A stretch of DNA of 64,000 nt from Pseudophaeobacter flagellatus (GCF_021228235.1 NZ_JAJQRG010000001.1:496001-560000), one strand, 5' to 3'. Positions 16,495 to 26,565 are shown, counted from the stretch's first letter. Numbers and translations are program-made. The notes: generated by a model not told the origin, from the letters alone.

Positions 16495-16806
16495 ATGACG
16501 GGGAGAGCAACAAGGCAGTGGCGCGTGACCTTTCAGGATTCCCCGGACATGGGCCGGGTCCGGGCCGACAAGGCGCGCCGCGCTGCGCATATCGCTTTTG
16601 TGCGCAGCCGGGCTGAGTTGCAGATCGGCGGGCCGCTGTCGATGCGGCCAATGCAGGATTTCCCTGGGGCGATCTGGACGGTCTGTGCCGAGACCCGCGC
16701 AGATGTGGAGCGCCTGATCGTCTCTGACCCCTATTATGTGGCGGGGCTGCGCCGCTATGTGATTGCGGCCCAGGCCGAGGGGGCTGTTGGCGCGTCGGCC
16801 GGGTAG
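16495..16806 (+). CDS. YciI-like (YCII-related) domain protein
   Basis: A 103-residue protein with the YciI fold pattern: RVRADKARRAAHIAFVRSRAE, then IGGPL, GAIWTVCAETRADVERLI, and the signature SDPYYVAGLRRYVI. YciI proteins are small dimeric ferredoxin-like folds with a conserved His-Asp pair; some are dehalogenase or lactonase-like enzymes, most are unassigned. A good AAGGGGG ribosome-binding site precedes the ATG. It lies between dgt and argS on the same strand. Function unknown. Confidence 0.8.
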   Translation: MTGRATRQWRVTFQDSPDMGRVRADKARRAAHIAFVRSRAELQIGGPLSMRPMQDFPGAIWTVCAETRADVERLIVSDPYYVAGLRRYVIAAQAEGAVGASAG

Positions 16807-16966
16807 CCCGCGTCCACCGTTGGGTTCGGTCTTGTGTCAGGATCCCCCGGTTGCGCCTGTTTCAGGCCGCTTCAGGGCTGGTCGGATGCCATAAAGGTTG
16901 ACCCTTGGGCTAGGCATGATAAGCGCAAAGTCAAACCATCAAGCCGAACCAATGGGACGCCCCGAG

Positions 16967-18712
16967 ATGAACCTTTTTTCCGATATCCGCGCACTGGTGA
17001 TCGACAGCCTCACCGCGATGACCGCTGAGGGCGTGCTGCCCGAGGGGCTTGATTTTGTCAATGTGGCGGTTGAACCGCCCCGCGATGCGGCACATGGGGA
17101 TATGGCAACCAACGCGGCCATGGTGCTGGCCAAGCCGGCCAAGATGAAACCGCGCGACATTGCAAGCGCCCTCGCGGCCAAGCTGGATGCGGATGAACGG
17201 GTTGCCTCGGCCGAGGTCGCAGGCCCGGGGTTTCTCAACCTGCGCTTGGCACCGGTTGTCTGGCAGTCGGTGCTGGGCGCGGTGCTGAAGGGCGGGATTG
17301 ACTATGGGCGCGTCGATGTTGGAGCGGGCAAAAAGGTCAACGTGGAATATGTCTCGGCCAATCCCACCGGGCCTTTGCATGTGGGCCATACCCGCGGTGC
17401 GGTGTTTGGTGATGCGCTGGCCTCGCTGTTGGCCTATGCCGGCTATGACGTCACCCGTGAATATTACATCAACGATGGTGGCGGTCAGGTCGATGTGTTG
17501 GCGCGTTCGGTCTACCTGCGCTACCTAGAGGCTCACGGGCAAGAGATTGCCTTTGCCGATGGCACCTATCCCGGTGACTATCTGGTGCCGGTGGGGCAGG
17601 CGCTGAAGGACAAGGTGGGTGACGCCTATTTGGGCAAGGGCGAAGACGTCTGGCTGGCGGATGTGCGGAAATTTTCCACCGATGCGATGATGGCGCTGAT
17701 CCGCGAAGATCTGGCCATGCTGGGCATCAAGATGGATGTCTTCTATTCGGAAAAATCGCTGTACGGCACCGGTAAGATCGAGGCCGCCCTGGCAGAGCTT
17801 GAAAGCAAGGGGCTGATCTATCAGGGTGTGCTGGAGCCGCCAAAAGGCAAGAAGCCCGATGATTGGGAACCGCGCGAGCAGACCCTATTCAAATCTACTG
17901 ATCATGGCGATGATGTTGATCGTGCGGTCAAGAAATCCGATGGCGCCTGGACCTATTTTGCCCCTGATATCGCCTATCACTATGACAAGGTCAGCCGTGG
18001 CTTTGATGAGCTGATCGACGTTCTGGGCGCCGATCACGGTGGCTATGTCAAGCGGATGAAGGCGGCTGTCGCAGCCTTGTCTGATGGCCGGGTACCCTTG
18101 GATATCAAGCTGTGCCAGTTGGTAAAGCTGTTCAAGGATGGCCAGGAATTCAAGATGTCCAAGCGGGCAGGCACCTTTGTCACCCTGCGCGATGTTGTGG
18201 ATGCGGTTGGTTCGGATGTGACCCGCTTTATGCTGCTCACCCGCAAGAACGACCAAGGCTTTGATTTTGACCTGGATAAGGCGCTAGAGCAATCCAAAGA
18301 CAACCCGATTTTTTATGTGCAATACGCCAATGCCCGGATCTGTTCGACCCTGCGCAAGGCCAACGAGGCCGGGATCGAGACCACGGATACGGTGTTGGAC
18401 GATGCGAATTTGGCGCAGGTCACCCATCCGGCGCAGCTGGCCGTGGCCAAGAAACTGGCAGAATGGCCGCGTCAGATCGAGATCGCGGCCCGCACCCATG
18501 AGCCGCACCGGGTTGCCTTCTTCCTCTATGATCTCGCATCAGAACTGCACGGGCTGTACCATCTTGGCAAAAGCGAAACTGGTTTACGCTTTGTTAACGA
18601 GAGCAGCCAATCGGCAACACATGCCAATTTGGCGCTGGCGCGAAGCGTTTCCATTGTTATTTCCGCCGGTCTTGGTATTCTAGGGGTGAATCCGGCGCAG
18701 GAGATGCGGTAA
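16967..18712 (+). CDS. argS: Arginyl-tRNA synthetase
   Basis: A 581-residue class I synthetase that charges tRNA-Arg. The N-terminal Add-1 domain (about residues 1-110) precedes the catalytic domain with HVGH at residues 138-141 (the HIGH motif) and KMSKR at 396-400. A DALR-type anticodon-binding domain ends the protein. I start at the ATG at 16967 ([11 protein letters not shown]); the open frame reaches further up but those residues are unlike the family. The SPOR-protein gene follows after about 100 bases. Confidence 0.97.
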   Translation: MNLFSDIRALVIDSLTAMTAEGVLPEGLDFVNVAVEPPRDAAHGDMATNAAMVLAKPAKMKPRDIASALAAKLDADERVASAEVAGPGFLNLRLAPVVWQSVLGAVLKGGIDYGRVDVGAGKKVNVEYVSANPTGPLHVGHTRGAVFGDALASLLAYAGYDVTREYYINDGGGQVDVLARSVYLRYLEAHGQEIAFADGTYPGDYLVPVGQALKDKVGDAYLGKGEDVWLADVRKFSTDAMMALIREDLAMLGIKMDVFYSEKSLYGTGKIEAALAELESKGLIYQGVLEPPKGKKPDDWEPREQTLFKSTDHGDDVDRAVKKSDGAWTYFAPDIAYHYDKVSRGFDELIDVLGADHGGYVKRMKAAVAALSDGRVPLDIKLCQLVKLFKDGQEFKMSKRAGTFVTLRDVVDAVGSDVTRFMLLTRKNDQGFDFDLDKALEQSKDNPIFYVQYANARICSTLRKANEAGIETTDTVLDDANLAQVTHPAQLAVAKKLAEWPRQIEIAARTHEPHRVAFFLYDLASELHGLYHLGKSETGLRFVNESSQSATHANLALARSVSIVISAGLGILGVNPAQEMR

Positions 18713-18809
18713 CAAAATCGCCCAAACCGTCGGACTGAGGCAGTTCAAGAGACCCAAAAGCAATCAGGCGAGTTTTGGCGCGCCGATTGCATGGGCAGTG
18801 AGGCGGATT

Positions 18810-20432
18810 ATGGCGTATTTTGCGCAGGCGGGTTCTGGCCAGCCCTATTCCCACGATAGCACCCGCGATGAGGGGGCTTCTGATCAATTTGACCAGGCGC
18901 GCACCCCGGCCGGGGCGAGTGGTCAGCCTGGCCCAAGGGTCACCGTGCAGCCGCAGGTGACGCGCGCCGCTCCGGCGGCGCTGCGGGCCTCTGCGGCCAG
19001 CCCGTTTCCGGCGGAAGGTCCCGATCTCTATTCAAACTACGCGGCAAGCGAATCTGATCGTGATCTGGGGCGGGCGCAGGCCTCTGTCGCTCCAGTTGCC
19101 TTTGCTGCGGGTCAGGGTCAGCAGGCCCAGCCAAGGTTGCAGGACTACGTCAGCGATGACTACAGCGTTCCCGGCATTGGCGCGCAAAACTATGGCGGTC
19201 AGCATGCCATTGACCAGGCGTTTCCAGGCGAAGGTTATGCCAGCCAGACCTTTCCCAATCAAAACCCGCCCCTGCAGGATAGCCTGGCGGCAAACCCGCA
19301 CCAGCTAAACGCCACGCGGGATCAAGACTACCGTGACCAGGCCTATAGTGGTGCCGACAGTGGCAACCACGAAGCCTATGCGGCCGCCTATGGTGGCGCG
19401 GCAGCCCAAAACTATGGCTACGATTATGCACAAGAGGCCGCGCAAGACGGCTGTGACGATGCCGACTATGTGACATCACCTGCCAACCCAGGCATGGGCC
19501 GCACCGCCAGCCTGCTTGGCGCGGCGGCCTCATTGGCCCTGGTGATCGGGATTGGGACCTGGGGCTATCAGCTGGTGATGCGTGATGTCAGCGGTGTGCC
19601 GGTTGTGCGCGCGGTCGAAGGCCCGATGCGGGCTCAGCCCGATAATCCCGGTGGCCGTCAGGCCGATCATCAGGGGCTTGCGGTGAATTCGGTTGCCGCC
19701 AATGGTACTGCCGAAGCCCCCGCTGACCGGCTGACGCTGGCGCCGAAACCCATCGAACTGGCACAGGATGACCAGCCCATGTCGCGGCTGACTGCGCCAG
19801 AGGCCGACCTGCCGCCGCAAGAGATAAACCAGGCCGCGGCGGAGGCAAAGATTTCAGAAGCATCGGTTTCGGCTTACCGGAATGGCGATATTGATTCCCT
19901 GGTGGCTGAGCTCACCGATGGGGTTCAGCCGCTTGGCTCTGTCCAGGAAACCGCTGCCGTATCGGCACCTGCGATTGTGCAGCCAGCCCCGCTGGAACCG
20001 GTCGAAATCGCGGCAATCGGTGCGGCCACTGCGCCGTCTTCGGCGCTGTTGAACGCCCCCGGCGTCAAGGTGTCCCTGCGGCCCAACCTGCGCCCGGCAC
20101 GCTTTAGCCCGGCTGCTACGGCCCCCGCCAGCCCCGTGGCCGCACGTGCCACCCCAGAGGCTGACCCCAAAAGCCTGGAGCCTGGCACGCGTCTGGCACA
20201 GCTGGGTGCTTATGAAAGCGCTGAAGTGGCCCGGGCCGAATGGGATCGGATCTATGCCCGCTTTGAAGACTATCTGGAAGGCAAGACGCGTGTGATCCAG
20301 CGCGCTGAAAGTGGTGGGCGCACCTTCTATCGGTTGCGCGCCATGGGCTTTGAGGGGCTGTCCGATGCGCGCCGCTTTTGTTCCACTCTGGTCGCGGGCA
20401 AGGCCGACTGTATTCCTGTGACAACCCGCTGA
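18810..20432 (+). CDS. SPOR-domain envelope protein
   Basis: A 540-residue protein with a long cytoplasmic, Gln/Ala/Tyr-rich, probably disordered N-terminal part (about 230 residues), one membrane helix (SLLGAAASLALVIGIGTWGY), a second disordered Pro/Ala-rich periplasmic linker, and a C-terminal SPOR domain (RLAQLGAYESAEVARAEWDR through GRTFYRLRAMGF). SPOR domains bind glycan strands lacking peptide side chains at division sites. The ATG at 18810 is preceded by GAGGCGG. Its stop overlaps the nagZ start (TGATG), so it is expressed with a peptidoglycan-recycling enzyme and the condensin genes scpA-scpB, a grouping common in Rhodobacterales. Confidence 0.88.
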   Translation: MAYFAQAGSGQPYSHDSTRDEGASDQFDQARTPAGASGQPGPRVTVQPQVTRAAPAALRASAASPFPAEGPDLYSNYAASESDRDLGRAQASVAPVAFAAGQGQQAQPRLQDYVSDDYSVPGIGAQNYGGQHAIDQAFPGEGYASQTFPNQNPPLQDSLAANPHQLNATRDQDYRDQAYSGADSGNHEAYAAAYGGAAAQNYGYDYAQEAAQDGCDDADYVTSPANPGMGRTASLLGAAASLALVIGIGTWGYQLVMRDVSGVPVVRAVEGPMRAQPDNPGGRQADHQGLAVNSVAANGTAEAPADRLTLAPKPIELAQDDQPMSRLTAPEADLPPQEINQAAAEAKISEASVSAYRNGDIDSLVAELTDGVQPLGSVQETAAVSAPAIVQPAPLEPVEIAAIGAATAPSSALLNAPGVKVSLRPNLRPARFSPAATAPASPVAARATPEADPKSLEPGTRLAQLGAYESAEVARAEWDRIYARFEDYLEGKTRVIQRAESGGRTFYRLRAMGFEGLSDARRFCSTLVAGKADCIPVTTR

Positions 20433-21436
20433 TGGCGGCGGGCGCAACCATTCTGGATGCCGAAGGGCTGGTACTGACAGCGGCGGAGAAGGTGTTCTTC
20501 CGCGATGCCAATCCTTTTGGCTTTATCCTTTTTGCCCGTAACATCGAAAGCGCGCCGCAGTTGCGGGCCCTGTGTCAGGAGCTGCGCGATGCGGTGGGCC
20601 GGAACTGTCTGATCACCATTGATCAGGAAGGCGGTCGGGTGCAGCGCCTGCGCAGTCCGTTGGCGCGCGATTGGCTTGCTCCACTGGATCATGTGATGCA
20701 GGCCGGCGCTGAGGCCGAACGGGCGCTTTATCTGCGTTATCGCCTGATTGCTGCCGAACTGCACGCGCTTGGGATTGACAGCAACTGCGCCCCGGTTGCT
20801 GATTTACTGACGGCCCAGACCCATCCTTTCCTCAAGAACCGTTGCTATGGCGACAGTGTCGAACAGGTGGCGCGTCTGGCGCGCGCGGTTGCAAATGCCC
20901 ATCTGGATGGTGGGGTGTTGCCGGTGCTGAAGCACATTCCCGGCCATGGCCGGGCCACCGCCGACAGCCACAAAGACCTGCCACGCGTCGCTGCACCACT
21001 GACTGAGCTGCAGGCGCAGGATTTTGCCGTCTTCCAGGCGCTGCGCGACCTGCCGCTGGGGATGACGGCGCATCTGGTCTATCAGGCGCTGGACAGTCAG
21101 CCTGCGACGATCTCGGATACTGTGATGGGGATGATCCGGCGTGATATTGGCTTTGACGGGCTGATCATGACGGATGATATATCTATGAAGGCACTGGCTG
21201 GCGCACCGGCTGAAAATGCCGCCGCCGCCCGTGCCGCAGGCTGCGATCTGGTGCTCTACTGCAATGCCCCGCTGGAGGCCCGCCGCGCGGTCGCCGAGGC
21301 TGCAGGCGAAATGGATGCCAAGGGGCAGGCCCGTGCTGCCGCGGCCCTGGCACAGCGGCTGCCGCCCAAGCCGCTTGACACCGAGGCAGTTGAAGCCGAA
21401 CTTACCGCCTTGATGAGCGGAAAGGTCTATGTCTGA
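20432..21436 (+). CDS. nagZ: Beta-N-acetylhexosaminidase
   Basis: A 334-residue glycoside hydrolase family 3 enzyme that removes N-acetylglucosamine from anhydro-muropeptides during cell-wall recycling in the cytoplasm. Family signatures are TIDQEGGRVQRL, LKHIPGHGRATADSHKDLP (the flexible loop with the catalytic His and Asp), and the nucleophile region GLIMTDDISM. The start ATG overlaps the SPOR-gene stop by one base, so translation is coupled. It overlaps scpA by eight bases. AnmK, a later step in the same recycling route, is encoded at 36763-37872. Confidence 0.95.
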   Translation: MAAGATILDAEGLVLTAAEKVFFRDANPFGFILFARNIESAPQLRALCQELRDAVGRNCLITIDQEGGRVQRLRSPLARDWLAPLDHVMQAGAEAERALYLRYRLIAAELHALGIDSNCAPVADLLTAQTHPFLKNRCYGDSVEQVARLARAVANAHLDGGVLPVLKHIPGHGRATADSHKDLPRVAAPLTELQAQDFAVFQALRDLPLGMTAHLVYQALDSQPATISDTVMGMIRRDIGFDGLIMTDDISMKALAGAPAENAAAARAAGCDLVLYCNAPLEARRAVAEAAGEMDAKGQARAAAALAQRLPPKPLDTEAVEAELTALMSGKVYV

Positions 21437-22226
21437 ACAAAACCTGTTTCACGAGGTCACCGCGCAATCGGTCGAAGAACGGCTGGCGGCAGAGGCGCTT
21501 ATTGTTGATGTCGACGGATATGAGGGCCCGCTTGATCTGTTGCTGACGCTGTCGCGCACCCAAAAGGTGGACCTGCGGCGGATTTCGGTACTGGAATTGG
21601 CGCGTCAGTATCTGACATTTGTAGACCACGCCAAGGAACTGCGGATTGAACTAGCGGCGGATTACCTGGTGATGGCGGCCTGGCTGGCCTATCTGAAATC
21701 CCGGCTGCTTTTGCCGCCTGACCCCAGCGAAGAGGGGCCTTCCGGGGCTGAACTGGCGGCGCATCTGGCCTTTCAGCTAGAGCGCCTGCAAGCGATGCGC
21801 GATGCGGCGGCCCGGTTGATGGGGCGGGATCAGTTGGGGCGCGATTTCTTTTCCCGCGGCCAGAATCAGGATGTTCAGCGTATTCGCACCGTCACCTATT
21901 CTGCCAATCTGCTGGATCTGATGCAGGGCTATGCCCGTATCCGCACGAAGGATGACTTTCGCCCCTTTGTGATGGATCGCGAGAGTGTCTTTACCATGGA
22001 AGAGGCGTTAGAGCGGATGCGCGCCCTGATCGGCTTTACCGGCAGTTGGACCGATATGCTCAGCTATCTGCCGGACGGCTGGCACAAGGATCCGGTCAAG
22101 CGGCGCTCGGCCACGGCGGCGACTTTTGCGGCTTCGTTGCAACTGGTCAAAGAGGGGCGGCTGGAAATCCGTCAAAGCGATAATTTTGCGCCTATTCAAC
22201 TGCGCAGCCTGGATGAGGACCCCTGA
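21429..22226 (+). CDS. scpA: Segregation and condensation protein A
   Basis: A 265-residue kleisin that bridges Smc heads and is needed for chromosome compaction and segregation. The N-terminal VDGYEGPLDLLLTLSRTQKVDL is the classical ScpA opening, and the ADYLVMAAWLAYLKSRLLLP helix and a C-terminal winged-helix region follow. Its start lies within the last eight bases of nagZ and its stop shares a base with the scpB start, which points to tight co-translation. Confidence 0.95.
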   Translation: MSEQNLFHEVTAQSVEERLAAEALIVDVDGYEGPLDLLLTLSRTQKVDLRRISVLELARQYLTFVDHAKELRIELAADYLVMAAWLAYLKSRLLLPPDPSEEGPSGAELAAHLAFQLERLQAMRDAAARLMGRDQLGRDFFSRGQNQDVQRIRTVTYSANLLDLMQGYARIRTKDDFRPFVMDRESVFTMEEALERMRALIGFTGSWTDMLSYLPDGWHKDPVKRRSATAATFAASLQLVKEGRLEIRQSDNFAPIQLRSLDEDP

Positions 22227-22900
22227 TGGAGACCGCAACTGCCCACAATTCGCCAGAGCCGCCGCAGGACAGTGACAGCCTGTTTGACGCGCCGCCCATT
22301 GCCGAACAGGAACGCATGGTGGAGGCGGTGCTGTTTGCCAGTACCACCCCGGTCACCCTGCGTGATCTCGAATCGCGGATGCCGCATGGCTGCGACCCAC
22401 GCGCAGCCCTAGAACATCTGCGCAAACGGTATGAGGGGCGCGGTGTGCGGGTTGTTCGCGTCGGTGAAGCCTGGGCCATCCGTACCGCGCCTGACCTTGG
22501 TTTTCTGATGCAAAAAGAGATCGTCGAAACCCGCAAGCTCAGCCGGGCGGCGATCGAGACCCTGGCGATCATTGCCTATCATCAGCCGGTGACACGGGCC
22601 GAGATCGAAGAGATTCGTGGTGTGTCGGTGTCGCGCGGCACCGTTGATCAACTGCTCGAGATGGAATGGATCCGCATTGGACGCCGCAGAATGACACCGG
22701 GGCGGCCTGTCACCTTTGTGGTGACGCCAGTGTTTCTGGATCACTTCGGCCTTGAAAGTGCCCGTGATCTGCCCGGCCTGAAAGAGCTGCGCGCCGCTGG
22801 GTTGTTGGAAAACAGACCGCCGCCCGGATCGCTTCCCTTGGGCGAGGGCAGCGATGAGGACGACGAGATGGGCGAGCAGCCAGAGCTGTTTGGCGATTAG
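22226..22900 (+). CDS. scpB: Segregation and condensation protein B
   Basis: A 224-residue partner of ScpA in the Smc-ScpAB condensin. Two winged-helix domains are visible: MVEAVLFASTTPVTLRDLE, and then KLSRAAIETLAIIAYHQPVT with the highly conserved EIEEIRGVSVSRGTVDQLLE. It ends in an acidic tail (EGSDEDDEMGEQPE). It is the last gene of the SPOR-nagZ-scpA-scpB unit; a gap of about 170 bases follows, in which I see no terminator. Confidence 0.95.
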   Translation: METATAHNSPEPPQDSDSLFDAPPIAEQERMVEAVLFASTTPVTLRDLESRMPHGCDPRAALEHLRKRYEGRGVRVVRVGEAWAIRTAPDLGFLMQKEIVETRKLSRAAIETLAIIAYHQPVTRAEIEEIRGVSVSRGTVDQLLEMEWIRIGRRRMTPGRPVTFVVTPVFLDHFGLESARDLPGLKELRAAGLLENRPPPGSLPLGEGSDEDDEMGEQPELFGD

Positions 22901-23072
22901 GGCATGTCGTGTAAAACGGCATCCGCTTTGCGCAACTTGCTGTAGGCTCAAGGCGGTCCCACAGGTGTTTGGCGGCGTCAAGGAATCGCCCGATTTTCTT
23001 GTTAGGTCAGGGAGCGCAGCCGGGCAGAGCCAACCCCGACATGGGCCTTGAACCGAACACAGGAGAGCCGGA

Positions 23073-23300
23073 ATGAACCTCGATATGGTCGTGAAAATGG
23101 TGATACGCCGCCTGCTGGGCAAGGCTGTGAACGCCGGGGTTGATGCGGGCCTTGGCGCGTTTTCAGGGCGAAAACGGCGCCGCACACGCCACGCTGCTTC
23201 CGATGACCGGATGGAAACACCCGCCGAGGCAGAGGCGCGGGCCGAGCGCGACCGGATCCGGGCCATCCGGCAGGCGCGTCGGGCAAAGCGCAATCAGTAG
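23073..23300 (+). CDS. Small basic hypothetical protein, 75 aa
   Basis: Preceded by an ACAGGAGAG ribosome-binding site. The N-terminal half (MNLDMVVKMVIRRLLGKAVN AGVDAGLGAF) is an amphipathic helix with no true membrane segment. The rest is very basic, with an RKRRRTRH cluster and a charged helix rich in Ala, Arg and Glu. It may bind nucleic acid or a membrane surface. Proteins of this general kind are common in Rhodobacterales but I know of no function. It converges on dcd. Confidence 0.7.
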   Translation: MNLDMVVKMVIRRLLGKAVNAGVDAGLGAFSGRKRRRTRHAASDDRMETPAEAEARAERDRIRAIRQARRAKRNQ

Positions 23301-23343
23301 GGGTAATCCTGCCTTTGGCGCCATGATGGTGGCTGCCGCAAAA

Positions 23344-24423
23344 TTATTGCGGTGATTTAAAGTGCTTGGACAGTTTCAGCCCCTGGCCCTGATAGTTCGA
23401 GGCAATGCCCGCACCATAGAGCTGCTCCGGCAGGCTGGCCATACGTTCATAGACCAGACGGCCTACCACCTGGCCATGTTCCAACACAAAGGGGGCCTCG
23501 TGGCAGCGCACCTCTAGCACCCCGCGAGAGCCACTGCCGCCTGCCGCATCATGGCCAAAGCCGGGATCAAAGAAGCCGGCATAATGCACCCGGAATTCAC
23601 CTACCATGGCAAGATAGGGTGCCATCTCTGCCGCATAGGCAGGGGGAATCTGTACCGATTCGCGGCTGACCAGAATATAAAAGGCACCAGGGTCGAGGAT
23701 AATGCGGCCAGAGGTGCTGTGCACCTCCTCCCAGTAGTCCTGCGGATCGTATTCGCCGATCCGATCCAGATCAATGACCCCCGTATGGGGCTTGGCACGG
23801 TACCCCACCAGGTCAGTGCCCGGCAGCCGCAGATCAACCGAAAAGCCTAAGCCGTCTTCGATCACTGCTGTGCCATCCACCAGCGGGCTTTGGGCGTGCA
23901 GTGCCGCCAGCTCATCGTCCGGCAGGACGGCCTGGCCCTGGCGGAACCGGATCTGGTTCAGCCGCATGCCAGGGCGGACCAGCACTGAGAAAGAGCGCGG
24001 GCAGATCTCGGCATAGAGCGGCCCGGAGTAGCCCGGTTTGATGCGGTCAAATTCAACCCCGCCATCCGTGATGGTACGAGTCAGAAGGTCCAGCCTTCCG
24101 GTTGAACTCTTGGCGTTGGCTACCGCCGAAATGCCATCGGGCAGGCAGAGCGCCTCCATTAGGGGCACCAGATAGACGCAGCCCTTTTCCAGCACGGCGC
24201 CGTCCGAGAGATCAATGCGGTGCATTTCAAATTCGCTAATGCGATCGGCAACGCTGCAGTCCTTGCCGGCGAGAAAAGAGGCACGCACCCGGTAGGCAAC
24301 CGTACCCAGCCGCAAATCAAGGCTGGCGGGCTGGATCTGCCCGTCAACCAGCGGGATCGGGCTGGTGATCTCAGCTCGGGCAAACATCTGTTCAATGGCT
24401 TGGCTGGGGAGAACGCCGGTCAT
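23344..24423 (-). CDS. dcd: 2'-deoxycytidine 5'-triphosphate deaminase, long two-domain type
   Basis: A 359-residue protein, nearly twice the length of E. coli Dcd, formed by two dUTPase-like beta-barrel halves (about residues 1-180 and 190-359). It converts dCTP to dUTP for dTMP synthesis. The first half holds the catalytic-type stretch SSTGRLDLLTRTITDGGVEF and PGYSGPLYAEICPRSF; the second half holds GFFDPGFGHDAAGG and EVRCHEAPFVLEHGQ. This long form is standard in Rhodobacterales. The ATG at 24423 follows AAGGAAG. It is downstream of tRNA-Pro and its terminator on the same strand. Confidence 0.93.
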   Translation of the reverse strand: MTGVLPSQAIEQMFARAEITSPIPLVDGQIQPASLDLRLGTVAYRVRASFLAGKDCSVADRISEFEMHRIDLSDGAVLEKGCVYLVPLMEALCLPDGISAVANAKSSTGRLDLLTRTITDGGVEFDRIKPGYSGPLYAEICPRSFSVLVRPGMRLNQIRFRQGQAVLPDDELAALHAQSPLVDGTAVIEDGLGFSVDLRLPGTDLVGYRAKPHTGVIDLDRIGEYDPQDYWEEVHSTSGRIILDPGAFYILVSRESVQIPPAYAAEMAPYLAMVGEFRVHYAGFFDPGFGHDAAGGSGSRGVLEVRCHEAPFVLEHGQVVGRLVYERMASLPEQLYGAGIASNYQGQGLKLSKHFKSPQ

Positions 24424-24519
24424 GATCCATCTTCCTTTTGGTCGGGGCTGCCGATATGCCAAGCGATAGCAGCAATCAAGAGATTTTGCAAAACCTTGCA
24501 AGGCTAGGAAAGTAAAAGC

Positions 24520-24556
24520 AAAAAACCGCCTGAGTGATGAACACTCAGACGGTTTT
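24520..24556 (-). terminator. Intrinsic terminator of tRNA-Pro
   Basis: On the minus strand ACCGTCTGAGTG pairs with CACTCAGGCGGT over a five-base loop, with an A-run before and a T-run after the stem. It follows directly on the encoded CCA of the tRNA and separates it from dcd. Confidence 0.92.
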
Positions 24557-24633
24557 TGGTCGGGCTAGCAGGACTCGAACCTGCGACCTTCCGTCCCCCA
24601 GACGGACGCGCTACCAGGCTGCGCCATAGCCCG
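24557..24633 (-). tRNA. tRNA-Pro (anticodon GGG)
   Basis: A 77-base gene with an encoded CCA end. The acceptor stem is CGGGCTA/TAGCCCG, the D arm GCGC-(loop)-GCGC, the anticodon stem TCCGT/ACGGA with loop CTGGGGG (anticodon GGG, reading CCC and CCU), and the T arm GCAGG-TTCGAGT-CCTGC. All arms pair fully. The C1-G72 pair fits bacterial proline tRNA. Confidence 0.97.
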
Positions 24634-24709
24634 CTGAGGACGGGTTCTACTGTATTTCGCGGCAGGGGCAAGGGGGTAATTTCGGTTTTTTTCCTGTGCG
24701 GCGATTATT

Positions 24710-26056
24710 TTAGCGTTGCGACGCGATTGCGCGCAGTTCGTCGAGGCAGGCGGCGGCCTCGTCTTGTACCTGCGGCGGCAGAGACTTGGTTTGCGCCAGC
24801 AAGGTCAGCACATCGGCAAACGGCGAGGGCGGCACCTGCTCTGTTGCGGCACCAAGCGCCACCTCTTGCAGAGGCGTATCGAAAGGCGTGTCATCCAGCC
24901 CCTGCGCTGACGGCTGATCCTGGGATGGAACAGGCTCTTGCTCTGGTACTGCTGCCTCGGCCTCTGCCACCGCATCCAGGTTAGGCGCATCCGTTGCCGC
25001 CGCAATGGCGGCGCTGTCATGGCCCGCAGGATCTGGATCTGCTGCCAGGTTGTCTGGCGTTGGTGCATCAGGAGCCAGGCTGTCGAAAACAGGGCCGTCT
25101 GGCCGGGGTGAAGTGTCAGAGCCCGGCTCTGCATCAAACATTGGCAAGACGGTCTCGCCAGCTGGCGCTTGGCTCGGTTGGGCCATCAGGTCGTCGGGCA
25201 GTACCACTGTACTGTCCAGGGGGGCTTCGGTTGGTTCGGGGTGGTCTGGTGTTGCTGCCGCTGCGGCGTCGTCTTGTAGCGCCGTTTCAAGGGGGGCATC
25301 TTCCACAGCGGCTGCCATTGCGGTTGGGTCTGGTTCTGCTGGCGCGCCGTGTAGCGGCTGCTCAGGCGGCTCTGTGACGGAGGGCTCTGGCTCTGGCGAT
25401 GCGGGCGCAGCAGGGGCAGGCGTATCGAGCAGCATATCCATCTGTGCAGTTTCCGCAGCAGACGATACTGGTTCTGCCGCAAGGGGGGCGGACGTGACAT
25501 CGGCCGTCATCCCAGCGGCAGGCCTTGGTTCCACGGCTTCGCTGGTCTTGGTATCCTTCGATGAGGATGCCTCGGAGAGACGAGCCCATTCTGAATGCGT
25601 GGGAGGGGCAAAGGAAGGGGCGACGTTCTCCGGTACGGCAAGCGCCTGAGCGTCATCGTCCAGATTTTCCACCCCAGTGGGGGGGGCTACTGCGGCTACG
25701 GTGGGGGCGATATCTGATTCTGCGCTACGCTCAGCAGCGGCAGAGCCATAGCCTGTGTCCTCTGATGGCGGCCCATCTGTGTCCAGCCCATGGGACAACT
25801 GGCTGACATGGCCAATGCCAAGATCACGCAGGATTGCCTGCACCTCTTTGATCGACAGGCCATCGGTATGCAGCAGTTTTCGAATGCCACCCAAAAGCAA
25901 CATGTCGGCAGGCCGGTAGTAGCGTCGCCCGCCGGCTCGTTTTACCGGCTTGATCTGTGTGAATTTGCTTTCCCAAAAGCGCAAAACATGGGCCTGCACG
26001 CCGAGCCAGTCCGCGACTTCGCTGATGGTGCGAAAGGCGTCTGCTGATTTTGACAT
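24710..26056 (-). CDS. MerR-family regulator with a long acidic disordered tail
   Basis: The first 85 residues are a MerR winged helix: [26 protein letters not shown], then [37 protein letters not shown]. The following 330 or so residues are Ala/Pro/Glu/Asp-rich low complexity with no effector-binding domain or Cys metal site. A short helical region ([35 protein letters not shown]) ends the protein. The MerR domain next to ihfA is a standard alphaproteobacterial arrangement; the tail length is variable between species. The target promoters are unknown. Confidence 0.9.
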   Translation of the reverse strand: MSKSADAFRTISEVADWLGVQAHVLRFWESKFTQIKPVKRAGGRRYYRPADMLLLGGIRKLLHTDGLSIKEVQAILRDLGIGHVSQLSHGLDTDGPPSEDTGYGSAAAERSAESDIAPTVAAVAPPTGVENLDDDAQALAVPENVAPSFAPPTHSEWARLSEASSSKDTKTSEAVEPRPAAGMTADVTSAPLAAEPVSSAAETAQMDMLLDTPAPAAPASPEPEPSVTEPPEQPLHGAPAEPDPTAMAAAVEDAPLETALQDDAAAAATPDHPEPTEAPLDSTVVLPDDLMAQPSQAPAGETVLPMFDAEPGSDTSPRPDGPVFDSLAPDAPTPDNLAADPDPAGHDSAAIAAATDAPNLDAVAEAEAAVPEQEPVPSQDQPSAQGLDDTPFDTPLQEVALGAATEQVPPSPFADVLTLLAQTKSLPPQVQDEAAACLDELRAIASQR

Positions 26057-26106
26057 TTTGATGGTTCCACTGATCTTTGCTCTGGGACGAGCATGTTTAA
26101 CCTTGT

Positions 26107-26138
26107 CCTACCCGGAGTACCGGAGCAGACAGGGTAGG
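26107..26138 (-). other. Inverted repeat between ihfA and the merR gene
   Basis: CCTACCC and GGGTAGG form a perfect 7-bp inverted repeat around an 18-base loop in the 114-base gap between ihfA and the merR gene. It could be a processing or attenuation hairpin, or an operator. No T-run follows. Confidence 0.3.
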
Positions 26139-26170
26139 CCGTGTCTGTCGTGTGGCGCTGCCGCGTCGTG

Positions 26171-26473
26171 TTACTTGCGGTTGCCCTCTGCCACCCGGTC
26201 CTTCATCAGGTGCGACGGGCGGAAGGTCAGCACGCGGCGGGGCTGAATCGGAACTTCCTCGCCGGTTTTGGGATTACGGCCAACGCGGGCAGACTTATCC
26301 CGCACGCTAAAAGTGCCGAAAGACGAAATCTTGACTTGTTCGCCCTTCACCAAGGCATCGGACATATGTTGCAACATGCTCTCTACCAGCTGTGCGCTTT
26401 CGTTTCGAGACAGGCCGACTTCACGGAAGACAGCTTCGCTCAGATCCATTCGTGTAAGAGTTTTTTCGCCCAT
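26171..26473 (-). CDS. ihfA: Integration host factor, alpha subunit
   Basis: A 100-residue DNA-bending protein that pairs with IhfB to bend promoter and recombination sites. [21 protein letters not shown] is the typical opening and [14 protein letters not shown] holds the beta-arm with the DNA-intercalating Pro. I choose the ATG at 26473, with GGGGA upstream; an in-frame ATG at 26485 would add four residues. It follows fabH after about 90 bases on the same strand, as in many alphaproteobacteria. Confidence 0.96.
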   Translation of the reverse strand: MGEKTLTRMDLSEAVFREVGLSRNESAQLVESMLQHMSDALVKGEQVKISSFGTFSVRDKSARVGRNPKTGEEVPIQPRRVLTFRPSHLMKDRVAEGNRK

Positions 26474-26565
26474 GCTAATCCCCATTGTTTGTCAAAGCAT
26501 AGGGGCAGGGGAATTTCCCTGTCAATATCAATGAATTGCAGGCGGCCTGTTTCCCGCCTTATAGG

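Noticed and set aside
23336-23352. CCGCAA/TTGCGG hairpin as a terminator for dcd
   Set aside because: It overlaps the dcd stop codon and has no T-run, so I left it out as a feature.
24557-24633. tRNA-Pro as an integration site for a genomic island
   Set aside because: Both flanks are conserved housekeeping genes and no integrase or repeat of the tRNA end lies nearby.
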